From: Thermophilibacter provencensis
Lineage (GTDB): Bacteria; Actinomycetota; Coriobacteriia; Coriobacteriales; Atopobiaceae
Direction: 5' to 3'
Length of the DNA: 64,000 nucleotides
Assembly: GCF_900128445.1 (NCBI RefSeq)
Contig: NZ_LT671417.1
Coordinates: forward strand, 1,536,769-1,600,768
A program made the translations under genes and the position numbers. How positions within the stretch are numbered: position 1 is the stretch's first letter; each line of letters begins with the position of its first letter. Shown one piece after another: positions 39,678 to 52,516 of the stretch. The notes below the pieces were generated by a model. It worked only from the letters and a program-made list of their open reading frames with translations. It did no database searches and was not told the DNA's origin.

Positions 39678-41921
39678 CTACGCCCTCAGGCGCAGGATGC
39701 CGCTCCACGGATAGTCGTAGTAGCTGCGGATGCGGATCTCCTCGCCCGTCTGGTCTCCAGGCTCGCCGCCAACCGCCCCGTTGAACTCGTTTGCCCAGGC
39801 CTCCACGAGCTTCCCGTCGCCGAGGTAGACCGCGGCGTGGTGCCCCTCCGCGAGGAGGATGTCGCCGTACTGCAGGTCGGAGAGGTTGGGGATCCACTCG
39901 AACTCCGTGCTCGTGAGCGCGGCGCGCATGTCGCGCGTGCTCCATGCCCAAGCGGTGTCGATGCCGGCCTTCTGGAGCGCGGCGATGGTGAGCGCCGAGC
40001 AGTCGTAGTCGCCGTACTCGCCCTCGCGGTAGAGCTGGTCGTAGCCGTGGGAGTCGTCGAGCGCGATCTCCGCCATCCATTTGGCGTAGGCGCTCACCAC
40101 CTTGGAGCGCGCCTCGTCGAGGACGAGCTGCCCGTCGTTGTTGGCAACGTAGTAGCGGGCTGTGTAGTCGTCGCCCAGGCACCAGATGGGGGCATTGCGA
40201 AGCACGTAGCCCTGGCCCGCCACGCCATAGCCCGACGTGCCGTCGGGAAGGTCGAAGAAGCCCGTGACGGCGCCGAAGAAGCCCGCGAAGCCGTCAATCT
40301 CGCCGATCCAGTAGCGCTGCAGCGTCCCGCCGTCGTAGAGCCCGGTCACGAGCCAGCCGGCGGTCTGCACCATGTCGCCGTCGTTGCTGGCGAGAAGGAC
40401 GTGGTCGCCCCAGGGCATCTTGCCGCGCAGGACGTAGCCCTGGTTGCCGAGGCCGAAGTAGGTCTTCCCGCCCACGGCGAAGAAGCCACTCCGGGCGGCG
40501 TGGGAGACCGGATCGATGTAGTAGCGCTGAAGCCCGCCGCCGTCGTATGCGCCCGTGACGAGCCAGCCGCCTCCGTCCTTCGTCGAGGCGAGCACGCCAT
40601 CGTTGTTCGCGAGGTAGACCAGGCCTCTGCCCGTGTCGTACTTCCCGCGCACGACGTAGCCCTCGGGCCGCGCGTATGCGTACCACCCCGCGCCGGCGTC
40701 CTCCGCGCTCGTGGGGTCAACGAGGCGGCCTGCGGCCATGCGTGCCGAGGAGTCAAACCAGTAGCGCTGGAGGCCCTGGCCAAAGGCGTCCGTCACCACC
40801 CACCGCGACTGGGCGAGCGCGCCGTCGTTGTCAGCGTAGCGGCCCTTTGCCGCGTCAGTTCCGGCGCCCCTGAGGACGTAGCCCTCTCTCTCGAGGCCGA
40901 AGTACGTGGACGCGCCCACCATGAACTCGCCGAGCTTGGCGGCGCCCCTCTCGATGTAATAGCGCTGGAGGCTGCCGCCATCATATGTTCCCGTGACGAG
41001 CCAGCCGTCCTTCTCCACGCGCCCGTCGTTGTTCGCCAGGGCGACGGTGCCATCCGCGTCCACGGTCTTTCCCCGGGCGACGTAGCCACGGGTGGTGGTG
41101 TAGTGCGCCCAGCCGCCGGACTCCGCGTAGCCCACGTGCGCGGCGTGGTCGCTCTCTATGTAGTAGCGCTGCAGCTCCCCGCCCGTGAACTCCCCCGTCA
41201 CGTGCCAGCCGGGGGAGAGGAGGACGCCGTCGTTGTCCGCGACGTAGATGAGCCCGTCGATGACGTCTGAGATGCCTCGCAGCACCCAGCCCTCATCGGC
41301 GAGCGCGTAGCCGCACGTTCCGTCGCCAACGTGGAAAAGCCCCTCCGTGAACTTCTCGCCGTTCAGCACCCAGTAGCGCTGCAGGCCCTCTCCGTCATGG
41401 TCGTCCACGACCCACCCGGTGTAGAGCCTCTCCGTGCCGTCTTCGTTGAGCGTGCCGTCCCAGTAGTGGTTTCCGCTCCAGCCCCTGACGGGGGTTGACG
41501 GCTGCAAGGGCTCGGGCTCGGTTGGGAGTGCGGGCGCGGAGGGGAGCGGGTTTGAGGCGATGGTGTCGGCATCCGGGATGGGGGAGGCCTCGGTCGTTGC
41601 GCTCTCGCCGCTGTCTGTCTTTGGAGGGGTTTCCGGCGCCGTCGTCGCGTCGTCCCCGTTCTGGGCGAGCGTCTCATCAGCGGGGTCGTCTGGCGTCTCG
41701 TTGCTCTGCCGCGGGGCTTCAGGGCCAGAGACGTCGGTGTCCGAGACGGGCGCATTCTCATCATCCGGCGTCGCGGCTTCCTCGACCGAAAGCTCAGCCG
41801 CAGCATTCTGGGTTTGGAACGTGGCCTCCAGCTCGTCAGCAATCGCGCCATGAGCGGGCAAGGCGGCGAGGGCGAGCCCGAGCCCGGCCGTGACCGCGAC
41901 CGCCCTGAGTCGATGGTGCAT
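39678..41921 (-). CDS. Secreted NlpC/P60 wall hydrolase with wall-binding-like repeats
   Basis: A 747-residue exported protein. Residues 1-28 are a signal peptide (basic MHHRLR, hydrophobic core, AHGAIA). Residues 30-155 are an acidic Thr/Pro/Ser-rich linker. About eight repeats of 55-75 residues follow, each with GW-V-TG-Y-GG-LQRYYI, then YVLRG and A-NDG; these look like a Coriobacteriia form of cell-wall-binding repeats. The C-terminal domain has Cys641 in YGDYDCSALTIAAL and His694/695 in GHHAAVYLGDG, the NlpC/P60 catalytic residues. It probably cleaves peptidoglycan stem peptides while bound to wall polymer. The ATG at 41921 follows GGGAGGTTCC. Confidence 0.88.
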   Translation of the reverse strand: MHHRLRAVAVTAGLGLALAALPAHGAIADELEATFQTQNAAAELSVEEAATPDDENAPVSDTDVSGPEAPRQSNETPDDPADETLAQNGDDATTAPETPPKTDSGESATTEASPIPDADTIASNPLPSAPALPTEPEPLQPSTPVRGWSGNHYWDGTLNEDGTERLYTGWVVDDHDGEGLQRYWVLNGEKFTEGLFHVGDGTCGYALADEGWVLRGISDVIDGLIYVADNDGVLLSPGWHVTGEFTGGELQRYYIESDHAAHVGYAESGGWAHYTTTRGYVARGKTVDADGTVALANNDGRVEKDGWLVTGTYDGGSLQRYYIERGAAKLGEFMVGASTYFGLEREGYVLRGAGTDAAKGRYADNDGALAQSRWVVTDAFGQGLQRYWFDSSARMAAGRLVDPTSAEDAGAGWYAYARPEGYVVRGKYDTGRGLVYLANNDGVLASTKDGGGWLVTGAYDGGGLQRYYIDPVSHAARSGFFAVGGKTYFGLGNQGYVLRGKMPWGDHVLLASNDGDMVQTAGWLVTGLYDGGTLQRYWIGEIDGFAGFFGAVTGFFDLPDGTSGYGVAGQGYVLRNAPIWCLGDDYTARYYVANNDGQLVLDEARSKVVSAYAKWMAEIALDDSHGYDQLYREGEYGDYDCSALTIAALQKAGIDTAWAWSTRDMRAALTSTEFEWIPNLSDLQYGDILLAEGHHAAVYLGDGKLVEAWANEFNGAVGGEPGDQTGEEIRIRSYYDYPWSGILRLRA

Positions 41922-42091
41922 GGGAACCTCCCTGCTTCAGGTGTAAAACCTCAGATAGTTTACTATTTTCAAATCAGGGAAGAGGCGGGGAGACAGTATG
42001 CGCTTGCGACCCAAATGAGGAATGCGCGAGAAGAACCGCTATGATGGAAAGACTGCAGAACAGCCCAACGCAAACCTTGGAGGAAGACCGC

Positions 42092-43192
42092 ATGCGCAAC
42101 GACTCCCAGGCGCTCGTCTCCGTCATTGTGCCCATCTACAACGTCGAGAAGTACCTCGATCAGTGCCTCGACAGCATCGAGGCCCAGACGCACCGGAACA
42201 TCGAGGTCCTCTGCATCAACGACGGCAGCACGGACGGCTCGCGGGCCATCATGGCCGCGCATGCGGAGAAGGACCCGCGCGTCCGCGTGATCGACAAAGA
42301 GAACGGTGGCTACGGTCAGGGCTGCAACCGCGGTCTCAGCCTCGCCAAGGGCGAGTGGGTCTCCATCATCGAGCCGGACGACTGGATCGACCCCACCATG
42401 TACGAGGACATGCTCGCCTTCGCCTCGAGCTTCGACGAGACCATTGACATCGTCAAGACCCCGTGGACGGACATCTGCGACTGGGACAACCCCAAGAAGC
42501 AGCATCCGCACAGGTGCAGTATGAAGGGCAAGATTCAGACCTCGGAGCGCCCGTTCACGCTGTCGGAGAACCCTCTGCTCATCGAGCATCACCCGTCCAT
42601 CTGGTCGGCCATCTACCGCCGTGGCTTCCTCGAGGAAAAGAAGATCCGCTTCCCGGAGTACCCCGGCGCGGGTTGGGCCGACAACCCCTTCCTGGTTGAG
42701 ACCATGTGCCAGGGCGAGGCGATCGTCTACCTCGACCATGCCTACTACAACTACCGCCGCGACCTGCCTGGGTCCACGCGGCATCATAAGACTGCCGAGG
42801 CGGTGGAGCGCCCCTTCGACCGCTGGGACGACATGCTCGATATTATCGAGAGGCTCGGCATCACGGATGAGCGCATTCTCGCCGGCCACTATGTGCGCGG
42901 CTTCAACTACGCCCACGGGGCACGTTACGACGACGGCATGAAGAACCCGCTTGTGGTCAAGCGAGTCCACGAGATGGTGGCCAAGATGGACCCCGGCATC
43001 GTGGAGCGCTCGGAGCGGATCTCCCCGTTCAATAAGAAGTTCTTTGCCGAGCAGCGGGGCCTTCCGTACGGCAAGTCGCGCCTCGCGTACCTCATGGAGG
43101 AGCTGCGCTTCTCCCTCAGGACGGAGGGCCCGCTCTTCGTGCTGGAGAGCGCCTTTAACCACTTCACTGGGCGCTATATGCCCGAGGACTAG
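42092..43192 (+). CDS. Family 2 glycosyltransferase
   Basis: A 366-residue GT2 enzyme. The GT-A start VSVIVPIYNVEKYLDQCLDS, the nucleotide-binding INDGSTDGS and the DxD-like metal site IIEPDDW are present. The C-terminal part is helical with aromatic patches. It transfers a sugar from an activated donor in surface polymer synthesis; donor and acceptor cannot be told. ATG at 42092 follows TTGGAGGAAGACCG. First of three GT2 genes in a row. Confidence 0.9.
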   Translation: MRNDSQALVSVIVPIYNVEKYLDQCLDSIEAQTHRNIEVLCINDGSTDGSRAIMAAHAEKDPRVRVIDKENGGYGQGCNRGLSLAKGEWVSIIEPDDWIDPTMYEDMLAFASSFDETIDIVKTPWTDICDWDNPKKQHPHRCSMKGKIQTSERPFTLSENPLLIEHHPSIWSAIYRRGFLEEKKIRFPEYPGAGWADNPFLVETMCQGEAIVYLDHAYYNYRRDLPGSTRHHKTAEAVERPFDRWDDMLDIIERLGITDERILAGHYVRGFNYAHGARYDDGMKNPLVVKRVHEMVAKMDPGIVERSERISPFNKKFFAEQRGLPYGKSRLAYLMEELRFSLRTEGPLFVLESAFNHFTGRYMPED

Positions 43193-43210
43193 GCGGGACG
43201 GAGGGATCTC

Positions 43211-44347
43211 ATGACGCGTGGGTCAGGGGCTGCCGCGCCGGCGCCCGAGGTCTCGGTCCTCGTCCCCATCTACAACGTTGAACGCTACCTCGAGAGGTGT
43301 CTCACGTCCCTCGTCGGGCAGACCTACGACGACTTCGAGGCCATCTGCATAAACGACGGCTCCACGGACGGATCGCGCGCCATCATCCAGCGCTTCCTCG
43401 ACGCCGATTCGCGTTTTCGCGTGATCGACAAGGAGAACTCCGGTTATGGCGCCTCCATGAACCGCGGACTCGATGCTGCGCGCGGGCGCTATGTGGCGAT
43501 TCTCGAGTCGGATGACTTTTTCGAGCCCGATGCCCTCGCCGTCCTCCACGAGGCTGCCGAGATGAATCAGGCCGAGGTCGTGAAGGCCAACTTCTATCTC
43601 TACTGGTCCCGTCCGGAGGAACGGCGCGAGCTCTTCCGCGTGGTGGATGAGGTCGAGGCCGGCCATGTGCTCCGACCGCTCGACGACCTTGCCGTCTTCT
43701 TTCGCAAGCCCTCCATCTGGTCGGCGCTCTATCGTCGAGACTTCCTCGTTGATGACGGCATCCGCTTCCTCGAGACGCCCGGCGCCTCCTATCAGGACTC
43801 CGGCTTCAACTTCAAGGTCTGGGCCTCTGCTCGGCGCGTCGCATTCCTCGCCGCGCCGGTCCTCAACTACCGCCAGGATAACGAGGGCTCTTCGGTCAAC
43901 AACCCGGGCAAGGTCTTCTGCGTCTGCGACGAGTACGCCTCCATGGAGGAGTTCGTTCGCGCTCGAGGCTCCGCCGACGAGCGACGGCTCCTTGCCATCC
44001 TGCAGCGCATGAAGCTCGACAGCTACCTCTGGAACTACGATCGCCTCGCCCCGGAGCTGCGCCCGGCGTTCGTCGCTCGTGCTGCGGAGGAGTTCTCTGG
44101 TGCCCTCGAGAGGGGAGAGGTCGACCTCGCGCTCTTTGAGCCTGCAGCGGAGGCGGACCTGCGCGCGATGGTAGCGGACCCTGCGGCGTTCTGCGTTGAG
44201 CGCGATGCCGCTGCGTCCGCGGGTGCCGCGGGCGCCCTTAGGCGCTACCTGCGCATGGGAGGGCCCGCCCTCGTGGCACGTGTCCTCTGGTTCAGACTCT
44301 TCGGACGCTCTGAGCGAAGGATCGACGCCCAGGGGGCCGCGCTGTGA
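43211..44347 (+). CDS. Family 2 glycosyltransferase
   Basis: A 378-residue GT2 enzyme closely related in its first 200 residues to the preceding one ([39 protein letters not shown], then FRKPSIWSALYRRDFL). The two genes are probably an old tandem duplication. ATG at 43211 follows GGAGGGATCTC. The stop overlaps the GTG of the next gene. Confidence 0.9.
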   Translation: MTRGSGAAAPAPEVSVLVPIYNVERYLERCLTSLVGQTYDDFEAICINDGSTDGSRAIIQRFLDADSRFRVIDKENSGYGASMNRGLDAARGRYVAILESDDFFEPDALAVLHEAAEMNQAEVVKANFYLYWSRPEERRELFRVVDEVEAGHVLRPLDDLAVFFRKPSIWSALYRRDFLVDDGIRFLETPGASYQDSGFNFKVWASARRVAFLAAPVLNYRQDNEGSSVNNPGKVFCVCDEYASMEEFVRARGSADERRLLAILQRMKLDSYLWNYDRLAPELRPAFVARAAEEFSGALERGEVDLALFEPAAEADLRAMVADPAAFCVERDAAASAGAAGALRRYLRMGGPALVARVLWFRLFGRSERRIDAQGAAL

Positions 44348-45441
44348 GCCGCCTCAGCGTCATCGTCCCCGTCTACAACGTCGAGCGCTGGGTGGACCGA
44401 TGCCTCGAGTCGCTCTCCATGCAGGAGTTTCGCGACTTTGAGGTCATCTGCGTGAACGACGGCTCCACTGACGGCTCTCGCGAGCGGCTGGCCGCATGGG
44501 AGGCCAAAGACCACCGGATTCGTGTGATTGACCAAGCCAACCAAGGGCCCTCCGCCGCGCGCAACGCTGGTATCCATGCGGCGCGTGGGGACTACGTGAG
44601 CTTTCTCGACGCGGACGACCGCTACCTCCCGGGCGCGTGCGGGCGCATCGTCAGTGCCCTCGACGAGTCCGGCTCTGACGTCCTCGTCTTTGGTGGTCGC
44701 TGTTACCCGGACGACGCCCCCTGCCCCGAGTGGCTCTCCGAGTCGCTCCACCCGCGCGACGTCACCTACGACTCCTTCAGCATGGACCTCCTGCTCAAGG
44801 AGGCCTCGCGCCCCTTCGTCTGGAAGCTCGCCCTCAGGAGAAGCTTCCTCCTTGAGAGTGGCGTCATTCTCGACGAGGGCCTGCGCTTCGGCGAGGACCA
44901 GCTCTTCTGCTTTTCCGTCTACCCGCGCTCGCTGCGTACCACGCTCATATCCGATGAGCTCTACGAGTACCAAATCGTGCGTGAGGGCTCGCTCATGAGT
45001 GGCCTGCGCGCGGACTTTGGCGCCAAGATGCTTGAGCACAACAAGGTGGTCGAGCGCATCCTTGCGGACTGGAGCGCGGGAGGGTTCCTGGACGACCATG
45101 CGGCCGACCTCGTGTCCTTCTCCCTCGACTTCTCGCTCTACGACGCGCTCAAGCTGGACGATGCCGCATATCGGTCCGTGGCCGAGGGGCTTCGGGAGAT
45201 TCTCTCCCGCTACTGGACAGAGGCTGATATCGCAGCGATGTGCCTGCCACGTACGACGCGCCGCATGGCGCTTGATGCCTGCTACCGTGCGAACATGCCC
45301 ATGCGGGAGAGAAGGGCGCTCGCGCTCGAGCATCGTCTTCGAGAGCGTGGCGTCCGATCCTTCCTTAGGCGCGTGCTGCAGAAGGCAGGGCTATGCCGAA
45401 CTCGTGCGCCGCATCGGGCGAACCCCCGCACGCGGGCCTAA
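44344..45441 (+). CDS. Family 2 glycosyltransferase
   Basis: A 365-residue GT2 enzyme. [30 protein letters not shown] and [12 protein letters not shown] are the catalytic-domain landmarks. The GTG at 44344 overlaps the preceding stop (GTGA), so the two are coupled. It ends the first glycosyltransferase block; a cold-shock gene and an IS element separate it from the rhamnose genes. Confidence 0.88.
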   Translation: MSRLSVIVPVYNVERWVDRCLESLSMQEFRDFEVICVNDGSTDGSRERLAAWEAKDHRIRVIDQANQGPSAARNAGIHAARGDYVSFLDADDRYLPGACGRIVSALDESGSDVLVFGGRCYPDDAPCPEWLSESLHPRDVTYDSFSMDLLLKEASRPFVWKLALRRSFLLESGVILDEGLRFGEDQLFCFSVYPRSLRTTLISDELYEYQIVREGSLMSGLRADFGAKMLEHNKVVERILADWSAGGFLDDHAADLVSFSLDFSLYDALKLDDAAYRSVAEGLREILSRYWTEADIAAMCLPRTTRRMALDACYRANMPMRERRALALEHRLRERGVRSFLRRVLQKAGLCRTRAPHRANPRTRA

Positions 45442-45571
45442 TTCGGCGCTGAGCGGTTTTCTCGGAAATCGGAGGCGGTTTCGGGGTAAGATATCCCTCG
45501 TGGCCAAACGGTCACGGTATCGCGCGCAAGCGCAGCTTTTGCCCCGCGGGGCAGAGAAAGAAAGGCACGAC

Positions 45572-45775
45572 ATGGCTCAGGGTACTGTCAAGTGGTTCAA
45601 TCCGGACAAGGGCTACGGCTTCATCTCCCGTGAGGATGGGGACGACCTGTTCGTTCACTACTCCGAGATCCAGATGGACGGCTTCAAGACGCTGGACGAG
45701 GGCCAGGCTGTCGAGTTCGACGTCACGACCGGCCAGAACGGCAAGCTCCAGGCCTCCAACGTCCGCAAGCTCTAA
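45572..45775 (+). CDS. Cold-shock domain protein
   Basis: A 67-residue Csp. [17 protein letters not shown] contains RNP1 (KGYGFI) and LFVHYSEI contains RNP2. It binds single-stranded RNA/DNA and melts RNA structure. ATG at 45572 follows GAGAAAGAAAGG. It has its own leader (45442-45571, with TAAGAT at 45487-45492 as a possible -10) and terminator. It seems unrelated to its polysaccharide neighbours. Confidence 0.96.
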   Translation: MAQGTVKWFNPDKGYGFISREDGDDLFVHYSEIQMDGFKTLDEGQAVEFDVTTGQNGKLQASNVRKL

Positions 45776-45796
45776 GCTCGGGACACGGCGACTTGG

Positions 45797-45827
45797 GAGG
45801 GGCCCGCTTAGACGGGCCCCTCTTTTT
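45797..45827 (+). terminator. Terminator of the cold-shock gene
   Basis: GAGGGGCCCG (45797-45806) and CGGGCCCCTC (45813-45822) pair with a 6-base loop and are followed by TTTTT. Confidence 0.93.
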
Positions 45828-45850
45828 GTGCCACGTGCCACGGGGACGGA

Positions 45851-47197
45851 GGGATATAGGACAAAATGTGTGTCCGTTTCAGGGGCATCGACGCAGGTCG
45901 ATGCCCCTTTTTCTCGGCCTTAAATCCATGTGGCGAATTTAACCACTCGGACAGAAAGTGTGTCCGTTCGCAACTCGTTTCCGCAGGTCGATGACGGAAA
46001 ATCCGACCGTTAAACCCGGCGGAATCGAGGTTCGCGGATGAAGGCGGTCAGGTGCCCCTCCTGCGGGGCGGCGATGAAGAGGAACGGGAAGACGAGCGCA
46101 GGCGCGCAGAGGTGGAGGTGTGGCTCCTGCGGCGCCTCCACGACGCTCTCCTACGACGACACGGCCGCGAGGCTCGGTGAGTTCCTGGCGTGGCTGACCT
46201 CGAAGGACACCCAGCTCTCGATGCCCGGCCAGGGGCGCACGTTCAGGAGGAGGACCGCCGGGTTCTGGCGGGTGTGGCCCATGCCCGAGCCGACCGGGGA
46301 GGTCCGCAGGGTGCTCTTCGTCGACGGGATATGGCTCGCCCGCGACCTCGTGGTCCTGATCGCGCACGACGGGAGCTTCGTCGTGTCGTGGTACATGGCG
46401 CAGTCGGAGACCTCGAGGGCGTGGGAGGCCCTGATGGCGCCGATCCCGGCCCCGGACGTGGTGGTGTGCGACGGCGGGACGGGCTTCGAGAGGGCCAGGC
46501 GCCGCGCGTGGCCGAGGACGCGCGTGCAGAGGTGCCTCTTCCACGCGTTCTGCCAGGTGAGGCGCTACACCACCTCGCGCCCGAGGCTCCAGGCGGGCAG
46601 GGAGCTCTACGCGCTCGCGCTCGAGCTGATGCACCTCGAGACGCTCCGCCAGGCCGACTGGTGGGTTGAGCGCTACCTGCAGTGGTGCGAGTTCTGGGCC
46701 GACTTCCTCGAGGACGTCTCGTACGTCGACGGGAGGCGCCAGTTCACCCACGAGAGGCTCAGGAAGGCCCGCTCCTCGCTCTCGCGGCTCGTCTCGCGGG
46801 GGACCCTCTTCACCTACCTGGACCCCGCACTGACGGCGGAGGGGCCGCTGCCGCGCACCAACAACGCGATCGAGGGAGGGGTCAACGCGCAGCTCCGGGA
46901 CATGCTCAGGAACCATCGCGGCATGTCGACCATGCGGCGCGTGAAGGCGGTCTTCTGGTGGTGCTACCTGCACACAGAGAGCCCGAGGGACGCGCGCGGA
47001 ATCCTCGCCTCCATGCCAACGGACGACGACATCGACCTGCTCTACAGGACCTACTCGGCATCACCCAAGCGCGACGACGGGGGCCCGGAGTGGGGCGACC
47101 GGGTAGTCTGGGAGGAGCTCCACCACAAGGACCCGTATACCTTCTGGCTGGACTAGGACAGGCGTTCCGCCGAGACACACATTTTGTCCTATAACCC
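45851..47197 (+). mobile_element. Intact IS1249-type (IS256-family) insertion sequence
   Basis: The ends 45851-45874 and 47174-47197 are 24-bp inverted repeats with one mismatch (GGGATATAGGAC... on the left). Both are flanked directly by the 8-bp target duplication GGGACGGA (45843-45850 and 47198-47205), the size usual in the IS256 family. The 1347-bp element holds one full-length transposase. Near the left end a rho-independent terminator (GGGGCATCGAC at 45882-45892 with GTCGATGCCCC at 45897-45907, then TTTTT) shields the transposase from outside transcription. A second end-like sequence, CGGACAGAAAGTGTGTCCG (45948-45966), may be an internal transposase site or promoter part. Clean ends suggest recent insertion. 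Confidence 0.93.
46038..47156 (+). CDS. IS1249-family transposase
   Basis: A 372-residue transposase. An N-terminal zinc ribbon has two CxxC pairs (CPSCGAAMKR ... WRCGSCGAS), followed by an RNase-H-like core with the aspartates of VLFVDGIWLARDLVVL and VVCDGGTGFERARR, and the C-terminal glutamate region NNAIEGGVNAQLRDMLRNHRGMS. This is the MULE/IS256-type DDE pattern of IS1249 elements. Its heavy use of AGG for arginine differs from the neighbours, pointing to outside origin. No frameshift or stop is seen. Confidence 0.9.
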   Translation: MKAVRCPSCGAAMKRNGKTSAGAQRWRCGSCGASTTLSYDDTAARLGEFLAWLTSKDTQLSMPGQGRTFRRRTAGFWRVWPMPEPTGEVRRVLFVDGIWLARDLVVLIAHDGSFVVSWYMAQSETSRAWEALMAPIPAPDVVVCDGGTGFERARRRAWPRTRVQRCLFHAFCQVRRYTTSRPRLQAGRELYALALELMHLETLRQADWWVERYLQWCEFWADFLEDVSYVDGRRQFTHERLRKARSSLSRLVSRGTLFTYLDPALTAEGPLPRTNNAIEGGVNAQLRDMLRNHRGMSTMRRVKAVFWWCYLHTESPRDARGILASMPTDDDIDLLYRTYSASPKRDDGGPEWGDRVVWEELHHKDPYTFWLD

Positions 47198-47275
47198 GGG
47201 ACGGAGGAGTTGTCACCGCTCCGTCCCCGTGGCATGCTCTTCCATGTTGTGCAGGAGTGCTTCCGGAGAAGAACC

Positions 47276-47677
47276 ATGAGTCTCAGGTCCCTTGTTGAAC
47301 AGTTTCTCAAGTTCGGCGTCGTGGGTGCGATTGCCTTTGTCATCGACTACGGCATCCTCATGTTGCTGTCTCAGGTCGTCGGCTGGGATCCCGTCCTCTC
47401 GTCCGCGATTTCGTTCACGATCTCAGTGGTCTTCAACTACGTTGCCTCGATGCGCTACGTGTTCACGCGCCGCGAGGACCTCTCTCGCGAGCGGGAGTTC
47501 GTCATCTTTGTGGTTCTTTCCATCATTGGCCTCGTGATTAACTCCGCCTGCATCTGGGCGGGGACCCAGGCGTTTGGCGACGGCGCCCTCGCGGTGACGG
47601 CTACCAAGGTGGTGGCCACCATCATCGTGGCACTCTGGAACTTCTGGAGCAGAAAGCGCTGGCTCGAGGCCAAGTAG
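47276..47677 (+). CDS. GtrA-family membrane protein
   Basis: A 133-residue protein with four transmembrane helices ([21 protein letters not shown] is the first, and residues 100-125 the last) and the family ending [12 protein letters not shown]. GtrA-like proteins are thought to flip polyprenyl-phosphate-linked sugars made by GtrB-type enzymes, two of which lie downstream (48657 and 54770). The ATG at 47276 follows GGAGAAGAACC, which also contains the GAGAAGAAC leader motif. Confidence 0.9.
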   Translation: MSLRSLVEQFLKFGVVGAIAFVIDYGILMLLSQVVGWDPVLSSAISFTISVVFNYVASMRYVFTRREDLSREREFVIFVVLSIIGLVINSACIWAGTQAFGDGALAVTATKVVATIIVALWNFWSRKRWLEAK

Positions 47678-47744
47678 GTTCCATCCGTCACTCTTGTCGT
47701 ATGATGTGCAGGTAGCAGAGAAGAACTCGCTGGAGGGAGACTCC

Positions 47745-48647
47745 ATGAAGGGCATCATCCTCGCGGGCGGCTCGGGCACCCGGCTCTACCCGCTGACCAC
47801 GGTCACGAGCAAGCAGCTCCTGCCCGTCTACGACAAGCCGATGGTCTACTACCCGCTCTCCACGCTCATGCTCGCGGGGATCAGGGACATACTCATCATC
47901 TCCACCCCGGCGGACCTCCCCAACTTCGAGCGCCTGCTCGGCGACGGCTCCGACTTCGGGATCTCGCTCTCCTACGCCGTGCAGCCCGAGCCCAACGGCC
48001 TGGCGCAGGCCTTCGTCATCGGGCGCGAGTTCGTGGGCGGCGACCCCTGCGCCCTCGTCCTGGGGGACAACATCTTCTACGGCAACGGCCTCGGCCGGCA
48101 CCTGAGGCGCGCGGCGAGGAACGCGGAGGCGGGCCGTGCCACGGTCTTCGGCTACCGCGTGGACGACCCCGAGCGCTTCGGCGTCGTGGAGTTCGACGAG
48201 GACTACAACGCGATTTCGATAGAGGAGAAGCCCGCCCACCCCAAGAGCAGCTATGCCGTGACGGGCCTCTACTTCTACGACGGGCGCGTGTGCGACTACG
48301 CGGCGCGCGTGGAGCCCTCCGAGCGCGGCGAGTACGAGATCACCGACCTCAACCGCATGTACCTCGAGGACGGCTCTCTCGACGTGGTGACGCTCGGGCG
48401 CGGCTACGCGTGGCTGGACACCGGCACCATGGAGAGCCTCTTCGAGGCCTCCCAGTTCGTGCGCACCGTGGAGACGGCCCAGGACCTGCCGGTCTCGGTC
48501 CCCGAGGAGATCGCCTACGAGAACGGCTGGGTCACCCGCGAGCGCCTGCTGGAGTGCGCCGAGCGCTACGGCAAGTCCAACTACGGCGCGCATCTGCGCA
48601 CCGTGGCCGAGGGCAAGATCGCGCCGGACAGGCCGTACAAGGACTAG
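47745..48647 (+). CDS. rfbA: RmlA, glucose-1-phosphate thymidylyltransferase
   Basis: A 300-residue nucleotidyltransferase making dTDP-glucose, the first step to dTDP-L-rhamnose. [18 protein letters not shown] is the nucleotide-binding start, followed by [21 protein letters not shown] and VLGDNIFYG, and the late [19 protein letters not shown]. Full length. A TATGAT at 47699-47704 may be its -10, with GAGAAGAAC at 47718-47726 in the leader. ATG at 47745 follows GGAGGGAGACTCC. Confidence 0.95.
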   Translation: MKGIILAGGSGTRLYPLTTVTSKQLLPVYDKPMVYYPLSTLMLAGIRDILIISTPADLPNFERLLGDGSDFGISLSYAVQPEPNGLAQAFVIGREFVGGDPCALVLGDNIFYGNGLGRHLRRAARNAEAGRATVFGYRVDDPERFGVVEFDEDYNAISIEEKPAHPKSSYAVTGLYFYDGRVCDYAARVEPSERGEYEITDLNRMYLEDGSLDVVTLGRGYAWLDTGTMESLFEASQFVRTVETAQDLPVSVPEEIAYENGWVTRERLLECAERYGKSNYGAHLRTVAEGKIAPDRPYKD

Positions 48648-48656
48648 GGAGCTCGA

Positions 48657-49600
48657 GTGGAACGAGGGTCTCTCTGCGTAGTGGTTCCTTGCCATAATGA
48701 GGAGCAGTCTCTTCCCGTCCTGTTCAAGCGGATGGGAACGGTAGAACCTGCTCTTTCGAGGTGGCTGGACGAGCCAATCCAGTATGTTTTCGTCGATGAC
48801 GGCTCCACGGATGACACACTTTCCATTCTCCGTAGCGAGCACGCAAAGCGCCCGTCGGTCCATTACGTCTCCTTTTCCCGCAACTTTGGAAAGGAGGCGG
48901 GGCTTGCTGCCGGTCTGAGGAAAGCCTTGGACCTTGGTTCTCAGTTCATCTCTGTTATGGACGCTGATCTTCAGGACCCCCCGGAGCTTCTTGGGGAGAT
49001 GTTTGCGAGACTCGAGGACGGGTTTGACGTCGCGGCGGCCTATCGGACGACACGCGCGGGGGAGCCTCCCATACGCAGCTGGTTCGCCGAGCGGTTCTAC
49101 GGGATTATCAACCGAATCTCGGACGTCGAGATCAAGAGCGGGGCCCGCGACTTCCGCCTCATGACGAGGAGGGTTGTCACGGCGATTCTCTCCCTACCGG
49201 AGAACTCGCGCTTCTCCAAGGGGATTTTCTCATGGGTCGGATTCAGGACTGCCTGGATTCCCTACGAGAACATCGAGCGCGAACGCGGTGAGTCCAGCTG
49301 GAGCTTCTTTTCGCTTGCCCGATACGCGCTCGAGGGCATCGTTGCCTTCTCTACCGTGCCACTCGAGCTCATTTCCATCCTCGGTCTGTTGACCTGCCTC
49401 CTTGCCATGCTCTTCCTCGTGTTCGTCCTTGTTCGCGCCTTGGCGTTTGGCGACCCGGTCGCGGGATGGCCCTCGCTGATGTGCGTGATTCTGCTTCTCG
49501 GGGGCGCCATTCTCTTTGGCGTCGGCCTGGTGGGACTTTATCTCTCTAAGGTTTACTCGGAGGTAAAGAGAAGGCCGCTTTACGTGATAGCGGAGGAGGC

Positions 49601-49604
<4 letters not shown>
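48657..49604 (+). CDS. GtrB-type polyprenyl-phosphate glycosyltransferase
   Basis: A 315-residue GT2 enzyme with a catalytic domain (CVVVPCHNEEQSLPVLF, VDDGSTDDT, MDADLQDPPELL) and two C-terminal helices (residues about 235-260 and 270-295), as in GtrB, DPM1-like and bactoprenol glucosyltransferases. It loads a sugar on undecaprenyl phosphate on the cytoplasmic face. The GTG at 48657 is ten bases after rfbA. The stop overlaps the next ATG. Base composition is a little lower in G+C than the rml genes. Confidence 0.9.
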
Positions 49605-52508
<2,904 letters not shown>

Positions 52509-52516
52509 GGGGACGC

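Larger units (their letters stand above)
45836..47234. repeat. 44-nt palindrome split by the IS element
   Basis: TGCCACGGGGACGGAG (45836-45851, or its restored form) is the perfect complement of CTCCGTCCCCGTGGCA (47219-47234). Removing the IS and one target copy restores a 44-base hairpin with 16-base arms and the 12-base loop GAGTTGTCACCG. The IS landed in the left arm of a pre-existing palindrome. Confidence 0.85.
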
